A DNA stretch of 57,641 nucleotides from Butyrivibrio sp. (lineage in GTDB: Bacteria; Bacillota; Clostridia; Lachnospirales; Lachnospiraceae). Made by a program: the position numbers and the translations under genes. The stretch covers positions 1 to 57,641 of the forward strand of contig JAILPB010000109.1 of the NCBI GenBank assembly GCA_024690485.1. Reading direction: 5' to 3'. Below the pieces are notes generated by a model. The model did not search any database and was not told the origin of the DNA. It saw nothing but the letters and a program-made list of their open reading frames with translations. Positions 16,895-24,555 of this stretch are shown in pieces (within the stretch, counting starts at the first letter, position 1; each line of letters starts with the position of its first letter).

Positions 16895-17854
16895 TCACAA
16901 ATCTTTATATCTGACATGTCTGACACTGTACTTTTCATCCACATTTAAAAGGATACACAATTCTCCTTCCGATGAAAGGTCCTCCCCGTCCATAAATCTT
17001 CTGGTGTCTGTGATATTATCGTCTTTGTACAGACACTCCTGTGTGTCGTTACTATATTTAAAAAGTCCCTCTCTGCTATACAGATACAGATCATCGCCTG
17101 ATTTGGATATGGATCTGTAATCCTCATTAAAAGTCTCTAGTTCCGCAACCTTGCTTATTTCCCCATCTTCTATTAATGAAAGGAAAGTTTTCTCGGCAGA
17201 ATAGTCGTAGTACACAGTATATGCCTTTCCATTTTCACACATTACTGTTTCATAATATCCGTCTATTATAAATTTCTCAATCTTATCTTTGATTGAAAAA
17301 TGCATCAGGACACTTCCGACGTTAACATAAAAGTTGTCACCCTCATCTGCTTCAAATATCAGCGGGATTTCCTCAGCCTTCTTAAACTCATCGCTTATAT
17401 CAAGAGAGTATTTAAGCTGTCCGTCAGTGCCGATTCTGTCGATTCGCGTAGTATTAAAATCTATAAATGTGGCCTTTTCTCCCTCAAAGTCTTCCTCATG
17501 AAAAGTGGATAACAGCAGACTACACTCCCCTGATGAGTCTGCACTTATACGAAGCACCTTCATATTCTCCGGTATTTCATAGTGAAGCTTTTCCAGGACA
17601 TTACTGTTTATGGGTGCCTTTGCAATATAGTAATCGCTCTCATCCTTACTGAAAGCGCACATATAAATATAGTCACTTCCCACTGAAAAACAGGATTTCC
17701 TGAAGTCATCATCTTCAAATGTCACATCCTTAATATCAACAGGATACGCATAACTATTCCCCTTAAAGCAAAAACACACAACTGCTATGACAACGGTAGC
17801 TGTCGCCACGCAAATCGCCAGCAACCCCTTAATTACTTCTTTGTTCTTATGCAT
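16895..17854 (-). CDS. Secreted or membrane-anchored beta-propeller-like protein
   Basis: The start is ATG 17854, one base after the stop of the preceding solute-binding gene and preceded by AAGG; the longer frame from 17878 overlaps that gene. The product is 319 residues. A hydrophobic segment (LLAICVATATVVIAVVCFCF) is followed by about 285 residues of repeated short beta patterns (YIYMCAFSKDESDYYIAKAP, DDLYLYSREGLFKYSND) suggesting propeller blades. No catalytic motif is seen. In related bacteria similar propeller segments may be fused to solute-binding domains; here they are separate adjacent genes. Ligand unknown; operon context suggests extracellular sensing. Confidence 0.7.
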   Translation of the reverse strand: MHKNKEVIKGLLAICVATATVVIAVVCFCFKGNSYAYPVDIKDVTFEDDDFRKSCFSVGSDYIYMCAFSKDESDYYIAKAPINSNVLEKLHYEIPENMKVLRISADSSGECSLLLSTFHEEDFEGEKATFIDFNTTRIDRIGTDGQLKYSLDISDEFKKAEEIPLIFEADEGDNFYVNVGSVLMHFSIKDKIEKFIIDGYYETVMCENGKAYTVYYDYSAEKTFLSLIEDGEISKVAELETFNEDYRSISKSGDDLYLYSREGLFKYSNDTQECLYKDDNITDTRRFMDGEDLSSEGELCILLNVDEKYSVRHVRYKDL

Positions 17855-17855
17855 T

Positions 17856-19247
17856 TTACATACCTTTCTCCGCCACATATATTGATACCCTGCTTTGAAT
17901 GTTTTCTATAGTCTTATCAATATCCTGCTTATTATCAAAGTATTCGTTTGCTTCATCCAAAATCACAAAATAAAGATTCCAATCTATATTACATGAATAT
18001 AATTTCCCACTCAGTAACTCTTCCGTCTCTAAAGCATCTTCTTCAGAAATATTGTAAATATCAATAATCTCATCGTCAGACAATTCAACAGTGTCTTTTA
18101 CGCACAATCCCTTTTCTCCGTCTGAATCTGTTGCATATTCTTGAATTTGTGCATTCTGAATCAGATCGTTTACAACTTTCCTGTTAACTGAAAAGCCGTC
18201 CATTACTTTCTTTTGTACACTTTCGCTCAGAACAAACTTAATAAATTCAAACGCTCCATCTTTATTCTTCGAAGCTGAACTAATCCCTAAAACTGTAGCC
18301 CCTGTTTGTACCTTTGTTCCTTCATTATTATCAGATGGATAACCAATAAACAACAAATCATCCTTTCCAAAAAGTGTTCGAATTTTGGCCACCTCAAATT
18401 CACTACCGGTATTTACGTTATATAAAAGGACTTTATCTTCACCAAACTCCTTATAGGAGACTTTTTCTCCGGGGGAAGTAGGTAGTTCTTTACTGTACTC
18501 CAATAGTTTCCTGAAAGATTCACTATCAAAAAGGGATTTTCCATTTTCCCAGTCTATATATTGTTCCATGTTCGCAGTAAGTACTTCCGAAAAAACATCC
18601 ATCCGGGAAGCATTAGGCCATAATGACATACCCTTCTTTTTAGAAATAGATTCCAGCATCTGATCCAGATTCCATGAATCCATACCATCCAGATTCTTTT
18701 TCTTTCCTACAAGGGTTTCTATAAAAAAAGATGTAGGGACGCAGTATAATTTCCCCTTATACGAAAACGCATCAAAAACATTTTCATAAAAGCCTTCATC
18801 GATACTTCCATATTCTTTTATAAAATAATCTCTAAGGTCTTCCGTATACTCACCACATATATCAGAAGTTGTGAAGGATTCCCCATAATCAATAATATCC
18901 GGTCCCTTTCCGGAAACTATTTCTCGTTGAAGCTTGGCAATCCCATCATCCAGCTGTACGGAAAGGTCTTCATCTGCTTCAGTTATATCCAACCGGTTAT
19001 ATTCAACCGTTTCAATATAATAATCCTTCTGTGTTTTATTAAACTCCAATATAAGTTCAGAAAGATTGTAATCTTCACCGACTACAGCCAGTTCCAGCCT
19101 GGTTCGACCTTGTGAATCCAGCATTTCCTCTTTTTTGTTTCCACATCCGCAAATTGCTGAAGTCAAAACTAAAATACTTACCCCAAAAAGACTAATATTT
19201 TTCTTTATTCTATTATTTCTAAACACCCTATACAAATTGTTAACCAT
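17856..19247 (-). CDS. Family 1 extracellular solute-binding lipoprotein
   Basis: The start is uncertain. The frame opens at TTG 19268; ATG 19247 (MVNNLYRVFRNNRIKKN) is chosen, though neither has a clear ribosome site. A signal peptide ends in a lipobox-like LTSAICGCG, so the protein is probably lipid-anchored outside the membrane. The body has the cluster-1 binding-protein features: an early strand (TRLELAVVG), GPDIIDYGE, KLYCVPTSFFIETLVGKK, and late KNKDGAFEFIKFVLSESVQKKV. No ABC permease or ATPase is nearby. Together with the adjacent LytTR regulator this suggests a sensing role rather than uptake. It may overlap the degraded small ORF upstream. Confidence 0.85.
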   Translation of the reverse strand: MVNNLYRVFRNNRIKKNISLFGVSILVLTSAICGCGNKKEEMLDSQGRTRLELAVVGEDYNLSELILEFNKTQKDYYIETVEYNRLDITEADEDLSVQLDDGIAKLQREIVSGKGPDIIDYGESFTTSDICGEYTEDLRDYFIKEYGSIDEGFYENVFDAFSYKGKLYCVPTSFFIETLVGKKKNLDGMDSWNLDQMLESISKKKGMSLWPNASRMDVFSEVLTANMEQYIDWENGKSLFDSESFRKLLEYSKELPTSPGEKVSYKEFGEDKVLLYNVNTGSEFEVAKIRTLFGKDDLLFIGYPSDNNEGTKVQTGATVLGISSASKNKDGAFEFIKFVLSESVQKKVMDGFSVNRKVVNDLIQNAQIQEYATDSDGEKGLCVKDTVELSDDEIIDIYNISEEDALETEELLSGKLYSCNIDWNLYFVILDEANEYFDNKQDIDKTIENIQSRVSIYVAEKGM

Positions 19248-19399
19248 ACCAATCTCAAATGATACCAAAACTCTACATTATCTTCTGAGCAATATCGAGT
19301 ACACTCACCCCATTTAGCCTCGACATTTCCCATAGAAAAAACTGATGAAGCAGTAATAACTGCTGCTCCTAACAATGCTATAAAACGACCTTTTTACAT
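19205..19399 (-). pseudogene. Small signal-peptide ORF with a stop at codon 2
   Basis: GGAGG lies 9 nt before ATG (19397-19399), but the next codon is TAA. The following frame reads KGRFIALLGAAVITASSVFS, then VEA and KWGECTRYCSED, and runs to a stop at 19205. This is a clean signal peptide followed by a short Cys-containing segment. One change, AAA to TAA at codon 2, would explain the loss, giving an original MKKGRF start. The 3' part overlaps the N-terminus of the solute-binding gene. A sequencing error at 19396 is possible. The product family is not recognised. Confidence 0.5.
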
Positions 19400-19420
19400 C
19401 TTAATCAACCTCCAATACTA

Positions 19421-19483
19421 TTAGTTATTACCTATGATGATTCTCCAGAGATCTCCTAAATCAAATGAACTAGTAGAATACAA
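19421..19483 (-). CDS. Possible 20-residue peptide ORF under the LytTR promoter
   Basis: TTG (19481-19483) stands 9 nt after GGAGG and opens a 20-codon frame ending at TAA 19421. The product ends DLWRIIIGNN, a short amphipathic segment. It is the first ORF downstream of the operator/promoter at 19528-19595. It could be a signalling peptide, a leader peptide or chance. There is no family match, so expression needs proof. Confidence 0.3.
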   Translation of the reverse strand: MYSTSSFDLGDLWRIIIGNN

Positions 19484-19527
19484 AGCTTTTTACCTCCATA
19501 ATTATTCACACGTGTGTTGCTAATAAA

Positions 19528-19599
19528 ATAATATTAAGTTGTTATCACATTCTCAATCATCATCTAATGAACGGTCAAATTATTGAACGAACGGTATGT
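19528..19599 (-). promoter_or_regulatory. LytTR-type operator and promoter, copy 1
   Basis: On the minus strand ACCGTTCGT (19587-19595) and ACCGTTCAT (19567-19575) are direct repeats with an 11-bp spacer. Each fits the published LytTR consensus [TA][AC][CA]GTTN[AG][TG]. A -35 TTGAGA (19551-19556) and -10 TATTAT (19528-19533) follow with 17-bp spacing. The 44-bp block 19556-19599 recurs at 20260-20303 with a single mismatch. It should drive the small ORFs, solute-binding gene, propeller gene and regulator, so the regulator would control its own operon. Confidence 0.8.
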
Positions 19600-19640
19600 A
19601 ACCCTTTAACTTTTAATAATTGTCCACCCATATCATTTTG

Positions 19641-20177
19641 TTAATATGCCAGTTTGCGTTTCCTCTTCTCACAAATGGCAGTTTTATCATTAGTAACAGC
19701 ATATCCGATTACTGCACCCAAGATATTCATTACTATGTCATCTATGTCAAAGCATCGACCACCACATAGTTGCAACATCTCTATAGTTGTCGATACTAAT
19801 AACGCATATACAATGATTATAGTTAGATTCTTTTTTTTCTTATTGAAAACCTTAGGCACCAAAATTCCAAACGGTACAAATAATAAAACATTCATGGCCC
19901 CCTGCTTTATATTGATATTTATAAAAGGAATCAAATTTGGCATTACATATCCATCTCTAAATAATGAAGAAATGCTTATTTTCATTTCAAGCAAGCCTAC
20001 AATATCTATTAGTGCGGATAAATATAGAATAAATGCTGCATTGATAAGCATTTTTTTCCTACAAATTCCTCTTTTTTTCAAAAAAATGTTTTCAAGAAGA
20101 AAAGTGATTAAAAATACTGGAACATATTTCAATATAATAAAGAACGCTCTAAGTAAATAAACAATTATTTCTGTCAT
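19641..20177 (-). CDS. VanZ-like membrane protein
   Basis: The start is ATG 20177 with GAGG 9 nt upstream; the frame opens at TTG 20186. The product is 178 residues with about four hydrophobic helices and the VanZ pattern NLIPF, NVLLFVPFGILVP, TTIEMLQL, CFDIDDIVMNILGAVIGY. VanZ relatives give low-level teicoplanin resistance in enterococci, but most have unknown roles and often sit beside signalling or envelope-stress genes. It directly follows operator copy 2, so control by the LytTR regulator is likely. The gene ends with a basic tail (EKRKRKLAY). Confidence 0.88.
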   Translation of the reverse strand: MTEIIVYLLRAFFIILKYVPVFLITFLLENIFLKKRGICRKKMLINAAFILYLSALIDIVGLLEMKISISSLFRDGYVMPNLIPFININIKQGAMNVLLFVPFGILVPKVFNKKKKNLTIIIVYALLVSTTIEMLQLCGGRCFDIDDIVMNILGAVIGYAVTNDKTAICEKRKRKLAY

Positions 20178-20230
20178 AACCGTCAACCTCAGACTTCTCC
20201 CCTTCGATTTGATAATTTATATTCCTAAAC

Positions 20231-20303
20231 ATTATGCAAAGAATAATACCCAGATATAGATCATCATCTAACGAACGGTCAAATTATTGAACGAACGGTA
20301 TGT
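20231..20303 (-). promoter_or_regulatory. LytTR-type operator and promoter, copy 2 (upstream of vanZ)
   Basis: Two perfect ACCGTTCGT boxes (20291-20299 and 20271-20279, minus strand) are separated by 11 bp. The place occupied by -35 TTGAGA in copy 1 reads TCTATA here. A -10 CATAAT lies at 20231-20236 with 18-bp spacing. The poor -35 is what an activator-dependent promoter would show. The block differs from copy 1 at one base (20272 versus 19568). Confidence 0.8.
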
Positions 20304-20315
20304 TTTTATAAACAA

Positions 20316-21605
20316 TCATTTCCCATCGCCGTATCTTAAGACGACTTCTGCTCTGAAGACCTCGCCGTCGGCTTCGAAGCTATAGTCTCCGCCGTATTTT
20401 TCGATGAGGTTAATCACGTTGGAGATTCCGTGGCCGTGCTCGTCGGAGTTTTTCTCGGAAACAGGGAGCTTTCCTTCACGGAGCTTCATCTTCTTGCAAC
20501 AGGTGTTCTCAACTATGATAGCCGCAAAGATGTCGCCTCGCTTAACGTTTACTCTGATAAAAGGATCCTCATATTCATGGCGGTTTATCTCATCAACGGC
20601 ATTGCTCAAGAGGTTAGACACTATAACGCACAGATCCCTGTCTTTTATGGACACATTCCCAAGGTAGCCCTTAACAGAAATCCTGCAGAGATCAGGATTT
20701 AAATAGTGATTTAGCATCACATCGACTATCTCATTTCCCACCTGATAGCGCTTTTCAGTGACACGAATCAGCTCATCGGATACTTCTGATAAAAAGCTCT
20801 CTGCCTTGTCATACTCCTTGCTGCTTAAATAGCTCTTTATTGCTGCAAGCTGGGCGGAGATATCATGCCTGAACTTCCTTGTCTTTTCTTCCCTCTTAAG
20901 GAGCTGCTCAAAATATTCTCTCTGTTTGTCATTAATCTGTTCCTGTATGTATCTTTCGCTTTGCTCTCTCTGGTACTTGGAAAAATAATTGGCAAGTTCA
21001 TAAACAATAAACGCAAGAACTATTCCGCCCACACACCAAAAGCTCTTTCCTATTCTTTTTACCTTTAGACTGGAAACCATGTTCAACGAGAATGAAGCAA
21101 ATGACACTCCCAAGACCAGAAGTACCTCCGTTATAAAAATCAGAAGTACAAGTTTCCCCGATCTGGGAATCTCTATTTTCTCTCTTTTTCTATTAATAAA
21201 TCCAATAAGGCATAGAACAATTACTATGCTAATAGAAATTGTAATTGACTTCCACTGTGGTGCCATGGAATATCTTCTCTCCATAAAATCATATAGGTTT
21301 TCGAAGGACACCTCGACAAAAGCCTCCAGAGGAAAGATTAGCGCAAAATGCTTCAGGCTATCCAAAGGCTTCATTTCATTTATCCCATGCAATGCCAGCA
21401 AAATACATAGCCACCTCAAAGGAATAACCACTTGCCATATACCTGTAACATTTAACGTAGCTACAAAAAAAACAGACATAAATAAATAACAAAAACAAGC
21501 CTTCTTAGATTTCCTAAGGCTTGTTTTAAACAATACATTATAAAAAGACTGCGTCTCTGCTACAGAACATAGAAACTCAATTAGACTTATCCCCAAACTA
21601 TTCAC
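20316..21605 (-). CDS. GHKL sensor histidine kinase (AgrC-like, HPK10 class)
   Basis: The preferred start is GTG 21605, with GGAGA upstream; an ATG at 21620 lacks a ribosome site. The product is 429 residues. About five to six hydrophobic helices fill residues 40-205 (for example CYLFMSVFFVATLNVTGIW and LVLLIFITEVLLVLGVSF). A linker helix then leads to the H-box KFRHDISAQL, whose His is near residue 247. The N-box VSNLLSNAVDEI and G-box HGHGISNVI complete the ATPase domain. Kinases of this class usually signal to LytTR regulators, and the only one in the window is at 16172-16882. The multi-pass sensor could detect a peptide or lipid ligand. Confidence 0.9.
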   Translation of the reverse strand: MNSLGISLIEFLCSVAETQSFYNVLFKTSLRKSKKACFCYLFMSVFFVATLNVTGIWQVVIPLRWLCILLALHGINEMKPLDSLKHFALIFPLEAFVEVSFENLYDFMERRYSMAPQWKSITISISIVIVLCLIGFINRKREKIEIPRSGKLVLLIFITEVLLVLGVSFASFSLNMVSSLKVKRIGKSFWCVGGIVLAFIVYELANYFSKYQREQSERYIQEQINDKQREYFEQLLKREEKTRKFRHDISAQLAAIKSYLSSKEYDKAESFLSEVSDELIRVTEKRYQVGNEIVDVMLNHYLNPDLCRISVKGYLGNVSIKDRDLCVIVSNLLSNAVDEINRHEYEDPFIRVNVKRGDIFAAIIVENTCCKKMKLREGKLPVSEKNSDEHGHGISNVINLIEKYGGDYSFEADGEVFRAEVVLRYGDGK

Positions 21606-21656
21606 GCCTTCTTCTCCCATATGATCTGATAAATAAAAATCTCAGGTCATAATAAA

Positions 21657-22232
21657 TCAAAGCTCTTCAAGACTCATATGAGCGTTACTGTATCTGACAT
21701 CCCCCGTCACATCTTCCAAAAACCACTCTGCAGGCCTGTATCCTGCAGCAGATTCCTCATCCGGAAACTCCACCTCTGCAAGGATCCTTCCATCAAATGG
21801 AGCCTCAAAAACATCCAGCTCTATTTTCATTCCGGAAAGTTTTTCCTTGAGTCCGTGGTGGTTATCCACAAAATCGCCGCTAAAAGCATCTTCGTTAAGT
21901 GGAATAATATATCTTTTCTTCCTTATCACATTGCCGTCGGCTTTTTCTGCAAGGTGCTCATAGGACTTCTTATCAAGAGGCATATTGTACTCAGTTTTGC
22001 CAATGCCACCCTCTGCATCTGCTGCCGCACTCGTTCCTGCTCCTTCAGAGGCGTTTTCCCTGCAAAACTCTTTTCCTGCCTTGTAGGTCATATAATACCT
22101 GTCGTCCTCTCGGCGCACCCTGACTGCAGGAATTACGCTGAGATACCCCTGCTCTATTATGTGAAAAGGATACTTATCCACATTTTGGGGCAAATCCTTC
22201 ACAGTAAACTTTCTTTCAATTTCAAATCCCAT
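21657..22232 (-). CDS. CYTH domain protein (triphosphatase-like)
   Basis: The start is ATG 22232 (MGFEIERKF), preceded by GAGAGG. The longer frame reaches into the DJ-1 terminator and cannot be right. The product is 191 residues. The N-terminal EIERKF is the signature of CYTH enzymes (adenylate cyclase IV / thiamine triphosphatase / inorganic triphosphatase). Alternating basic and acidic strands of the tunnel follow (AVRVRREDDRYYMTYK, VIRKKRYIIP, MKIELDVFEAPFDGRILAEVEF). Members cut triphosphates such as PPPi; the substrate here is unknown. A Ser/Ala/Gly-rich insertion (SEGAGTSAAADAEGG) lies in the middle. Confidence 0.85.
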   Translation of the reverse strand: MGFEIERKFTVKDLPQNVDKYPFHIIEQGYLSVIPAVRVRREDDRYYMTYKAGKEFCRENASEGAGTSAAADAEGGIGKTEYNMPLDKKSYEHLAEKADGNVIRKKRYIIPLNEDAFSGDFVDNHHGLKEKLSGMKIELDVFEAPFDGRILAEVEFPDEESAAGYRPAEWFLEDVTGDVRYSNAHMSLEEL

Positions 22233-22288
22233 GCCGTACCTCTCATTCAGGAAAAATCTTAGACAATCCTCGCGGAGCGTTTTTATAT

Positions 22289-22313
22289 CATAGGAAAGAA
22301 ATTTCCTATGATA
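22289..22313. other. Perfect hairpin upstream of the CYTH gene
   Basis: ATCATAGGAAA pairs with TTTCCTATGAT around a 3-nt loop. It lies between the DJ-1 terminator and the CYTH start and lacks a U-tract on the plus strand. It may be a second terminator stem or part of the CYTH leader. Confidence 0.5.
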
Positions 22314-22353
22314 CAAAAATATGCCTCTTTCCCAATACGGAAAAGAAGGCATA
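22314..22353 (-). terminator. Terminator of the DJ-1 gene
   Basis: On the minus strand a stem of ATATGCCTTCTTTTCC and GGGAAAGAGGCATAT has a 5-nt loop and is followed by TTTTTG. Confidence 0.75.
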
Positions 22354-22399
22354 TCTGCTTGCATTACTTATACTTTCCAGTTGGCTGTGCTCATGCAAC

Positions 22400-22951
22400 T
22401 TACTGTCTGTATACTATCTTGTTTCCAAGCTCTGTGGCAGCTTCTTTTCCGCAGAATCTCTCGACAATCGCAAGTCCGAAAGGAATTGCTGTGCCCATTC
22501 CTCTGCTTGTAAGGATATGTCCGTCAACTGTTGTCTCGCTCATCTGAACATCGGCGCCCTTGAGTTCTCCTTCGAGTCCCGGGAATACACATGCCTTTTT
22601 ACCCTGCAAAATACCGGCCCTTCCAAATACTCCGGGAGCTGCACAGATAGCACTTATATACTTACCAGCAGCATTAAAAGCTCTCACCTGCTCCATCAAA
22701 GGTTCTGTGCTCTCGAGATTGGTAGTTCCCGGCATTCCTCCGGGAAGAACCAGCATATCCACCTTGTCAAACTCAACCTCAGATATAAGCTTGTCAGCCT
22801 TAACTTCTATTCCATGGGAGCCTGTTACGGTATCCTTCCTGTTAACCGCTACCATATCGATATTAAGTCCTGCTCTTCTGCAGAGATCAACTACAGTAAG
22901 AGCCTCAATCTCTTCAAATCCATCCGCCAAAAAAAGTGCAATATTCGCCAT
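22400..22951 (-). CDS. DJ-1/PfpI family protein (YajL/ThiJ type)
   Basis: This 183-residue protein has a GGAGGAAGGT ribosome site. It has the DJ-1 fold markers: Glu15 in DGFEEIEA, VLPGGMPGT, and the nucleophile elbow Cys103 in SAICAAPGVFG, then SRGMGTAIPFGLAIVE. Family members act as protein chaperones or deglycases in oxidative or carbonyl stress; the exact activity is debated. It lies 23 bp after the solute-binding gene on the same strand and has its own terminator, so it probably ends the malQ-lacI-SBP transcript. Confidence 0.9.
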   Translation of the reverse strand: MANIALFLADGFEEIEALTVVDLCRRAGLNIDMVAVNRKDTVTGSHGIEVKADKLISEVEFDKVDMLVLPGGMPGTTNLESTEPLMEQVRAFNAAGKYISAICAAPGVFGRAGILQGKKACVFPGLEGELKGADVQMSETTVDGHILTSRGMGTAIPFGLAIVERFCGKEAATELGNKIVYRQ

Positions 22952-22974
22952 ACCTTCCTCCTTCGCTTGAAGCC

Positions 22975-24552
22975 TTATTCTCCAAGTCTTATTTCTCTGC
23001 TGTCATAATAACCGGCCCTTTCGTTTAAAACTTCCTCAAGGCCATGTTCTTTTAACTGATCATATGCATATACCCACTCATTATCAAAATCAACAGTGGG
23101 ACAGCCTATAAGGTTATATACAGACTGCACGATCAGATGCTCCAGATCTTCCTGATACAATGCCTCTGACTCAAGCACAGTACTGGTAGCAGGATAAACA
23201 AACTGATTTGTTACACATATATCATAGAAATTATCAAACCAGGCCTTATCCTCAAAAGTCCAGGCACTTGTCAGTGTTGAAACCTGTTTTTCCTTTTCAT
23301 CTACAAAATGGAAATGCCCGTTTACTATGCAATAATCATCCGGATTAAGTGGATATCCCTTCGCCTTAAGTTCATTCTCTGAAAGAGCCATAGGCGCACC
23401 CTGATCTGTGTCCTCATGATCCGGGGTAAAATTAACAACCTCAGCAATCTCAGGATCCGCAAGCCAGTTAAGATATTTCATTATAGAAGGAAGCTTCTCC
23501 TTGCTATAAGCAGGAACCATTATATACATGCCGTACAAGGGCTCTGTTATATTCCTGTATTCGCCTGTTTCTGTTTCAAAACACTGCAGGGGAACAAGCT
23601 CAGCAGTTGGAACATTCTCCTTAAGCTCAGCTATATAGCTAAAGGGATTAGTGCAATCATCTATAAAAAATCCGGCATTTCCGTTTACAATATCTTTCTT
23701 AAATTTGCTGTTATCAACATCCGCCACGAAATCAAGTGAGATGATTCCATCGTTATAGAGCTCATTCATCTTCCTTACGCCGTCTATGGCACCTTTTGCA
23801 AGGAACATGAACTTCTCGGAATAAATATATGAATCCCTCTCAGAAAGCTTCGGAACATAAGAGCATATCATGTTCTGGTAAAATCTCTCCGAATAAACAT
23901 TGCCGCCCATGGCCCAGGGCACAACCTTATCCACATTTCCGGGATTCTTTTCCTTTACAGCATATAGATACTCAAATAATTCTTCCTTGGTTTTCGGAAT
24001 ATCAATTCCAAGGGCTTCGCACCAGTCTTTTCTGATATAAGCAAGGTGCCTTGGAGACTGAAAACCTCTCCTTTTCATAACAGCAACACGCTTATCGTTG
24101 TACATTCCCATGTACTGTATTTCGCCGATATTCGCCTTGATATTGTTTCCATAGGTCTCGTAGGCCTCATCTATCTCAGCTACTCTTCCGCGCTTTGTAA
24201 GGGATCCAAACACTCCTGATGAATAGGTAAAAATTATGTCCGGAGCAGTTCCCTTTTCTACCATCTTCTCAAGCTCAGCATCAGATGTCTCACGTGGAAT
24301 CGATACAAAAGACACAGCTATGCCAAGCTCTTCCTTGACCTGCGCTTTGATCCAGTTCGCAAGGGTATTATCATCTGCAGTCTTACCTTCCGGGAAAGTT
24401 CCTCTGTCCCAGACCATACAGGTAATAGCATTCACGTCTCCGTCGTACATGCCTGCATAATAATCATCATTATTTGCACAGGCAGTGCATCCCATAACCA
24501 AAGAAATGACTGCCAGATTAAAAATGATTCTTTTCCCGATTTTGCGTATCAT
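22975..24552 (-). CDS. Extracellular solute-binding lipoprotein (sugar type)
   Basis: This 525-residue protein has a signal peptide ending in a lipobox-like LVMGC/CTAC, giving a lipid-anchored protein. The body resembles large LipO-type family 1 binding proteins of Firmicutes: WIKAQVKEELGIAVSFVSIP, APDIIFTYSSGVFG, HLAYIRKDWCEALGIDIPKT, GAPMALSENELKAKGYPLNP. These usually bind oligosaccharides for an ABC importer, but no permease genes are adjacent. The ribosome site overlaps the lacI stop codon (GAGGATTAA). The operon order malQ-lacI-SBP suggests an alpha-glucan or starch breakdown product as ligand; this is inference. Confidence 0.88.
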   Translation of the reverse strand: MIRKIGKRIIFNLAVISLVMGCTACANNDDYYAGMYDGDVNAITCMVWDRGTFPEGKTADDNTLANWIKAQVKEELGIAVSFVSIPRETSDAELEKMVEKGTAPDIIFTYSSGVFGSLTKRGRVAEIDEAYETYGNNIKANIGEIQYMGMYNDKRVAVMKRRGFQSPRHLAYIRKDWCEALGIDIPKTKEELFEYLYAVKEKNPGNVDKVVPWAMGGNVYSERFYQNMICSYVPKLSERDSYIYSEKFMFLAKGAIDGVRKMNELYNDGIISLDFVADVDNSKFKKDIVNGNAGFFIDDCTNPFSYIAELKENVPTAELVPLQCFETETGEYRNITEPLYGMYIMVPAYSKEKLPSIMKYLNWLADPEIAEVVNFTPDHEDTDQGAPMALSENELKAKGYPLNPDDYCIVNGHFHFVDEKEKQVSTLTSAWTFEDKAWFDNFYDICVTNQFVYPATSTVLESEALYQEDLEHLIVQSVYNLIGCPTVDFDNEWVYAYDQLKEHGLEEVLNERAGYYDSREIRLGE

Positions 24553-24555
24553 TGA

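Noticed and set aside
19641-20177. VanZ as evidence for a glycopeptide resistance cluster
   Set aside because: No vanH, vanA/B, vanX or vanY genes are present; VanZ-like proteins are widespread outside resistance clusters.
24290-24300. TCTCACG match resembling the structured element motif
   Set aside because: It is inside the coding sequence of the solute-binding protein and lacks ATCCTA and the flanking stems.
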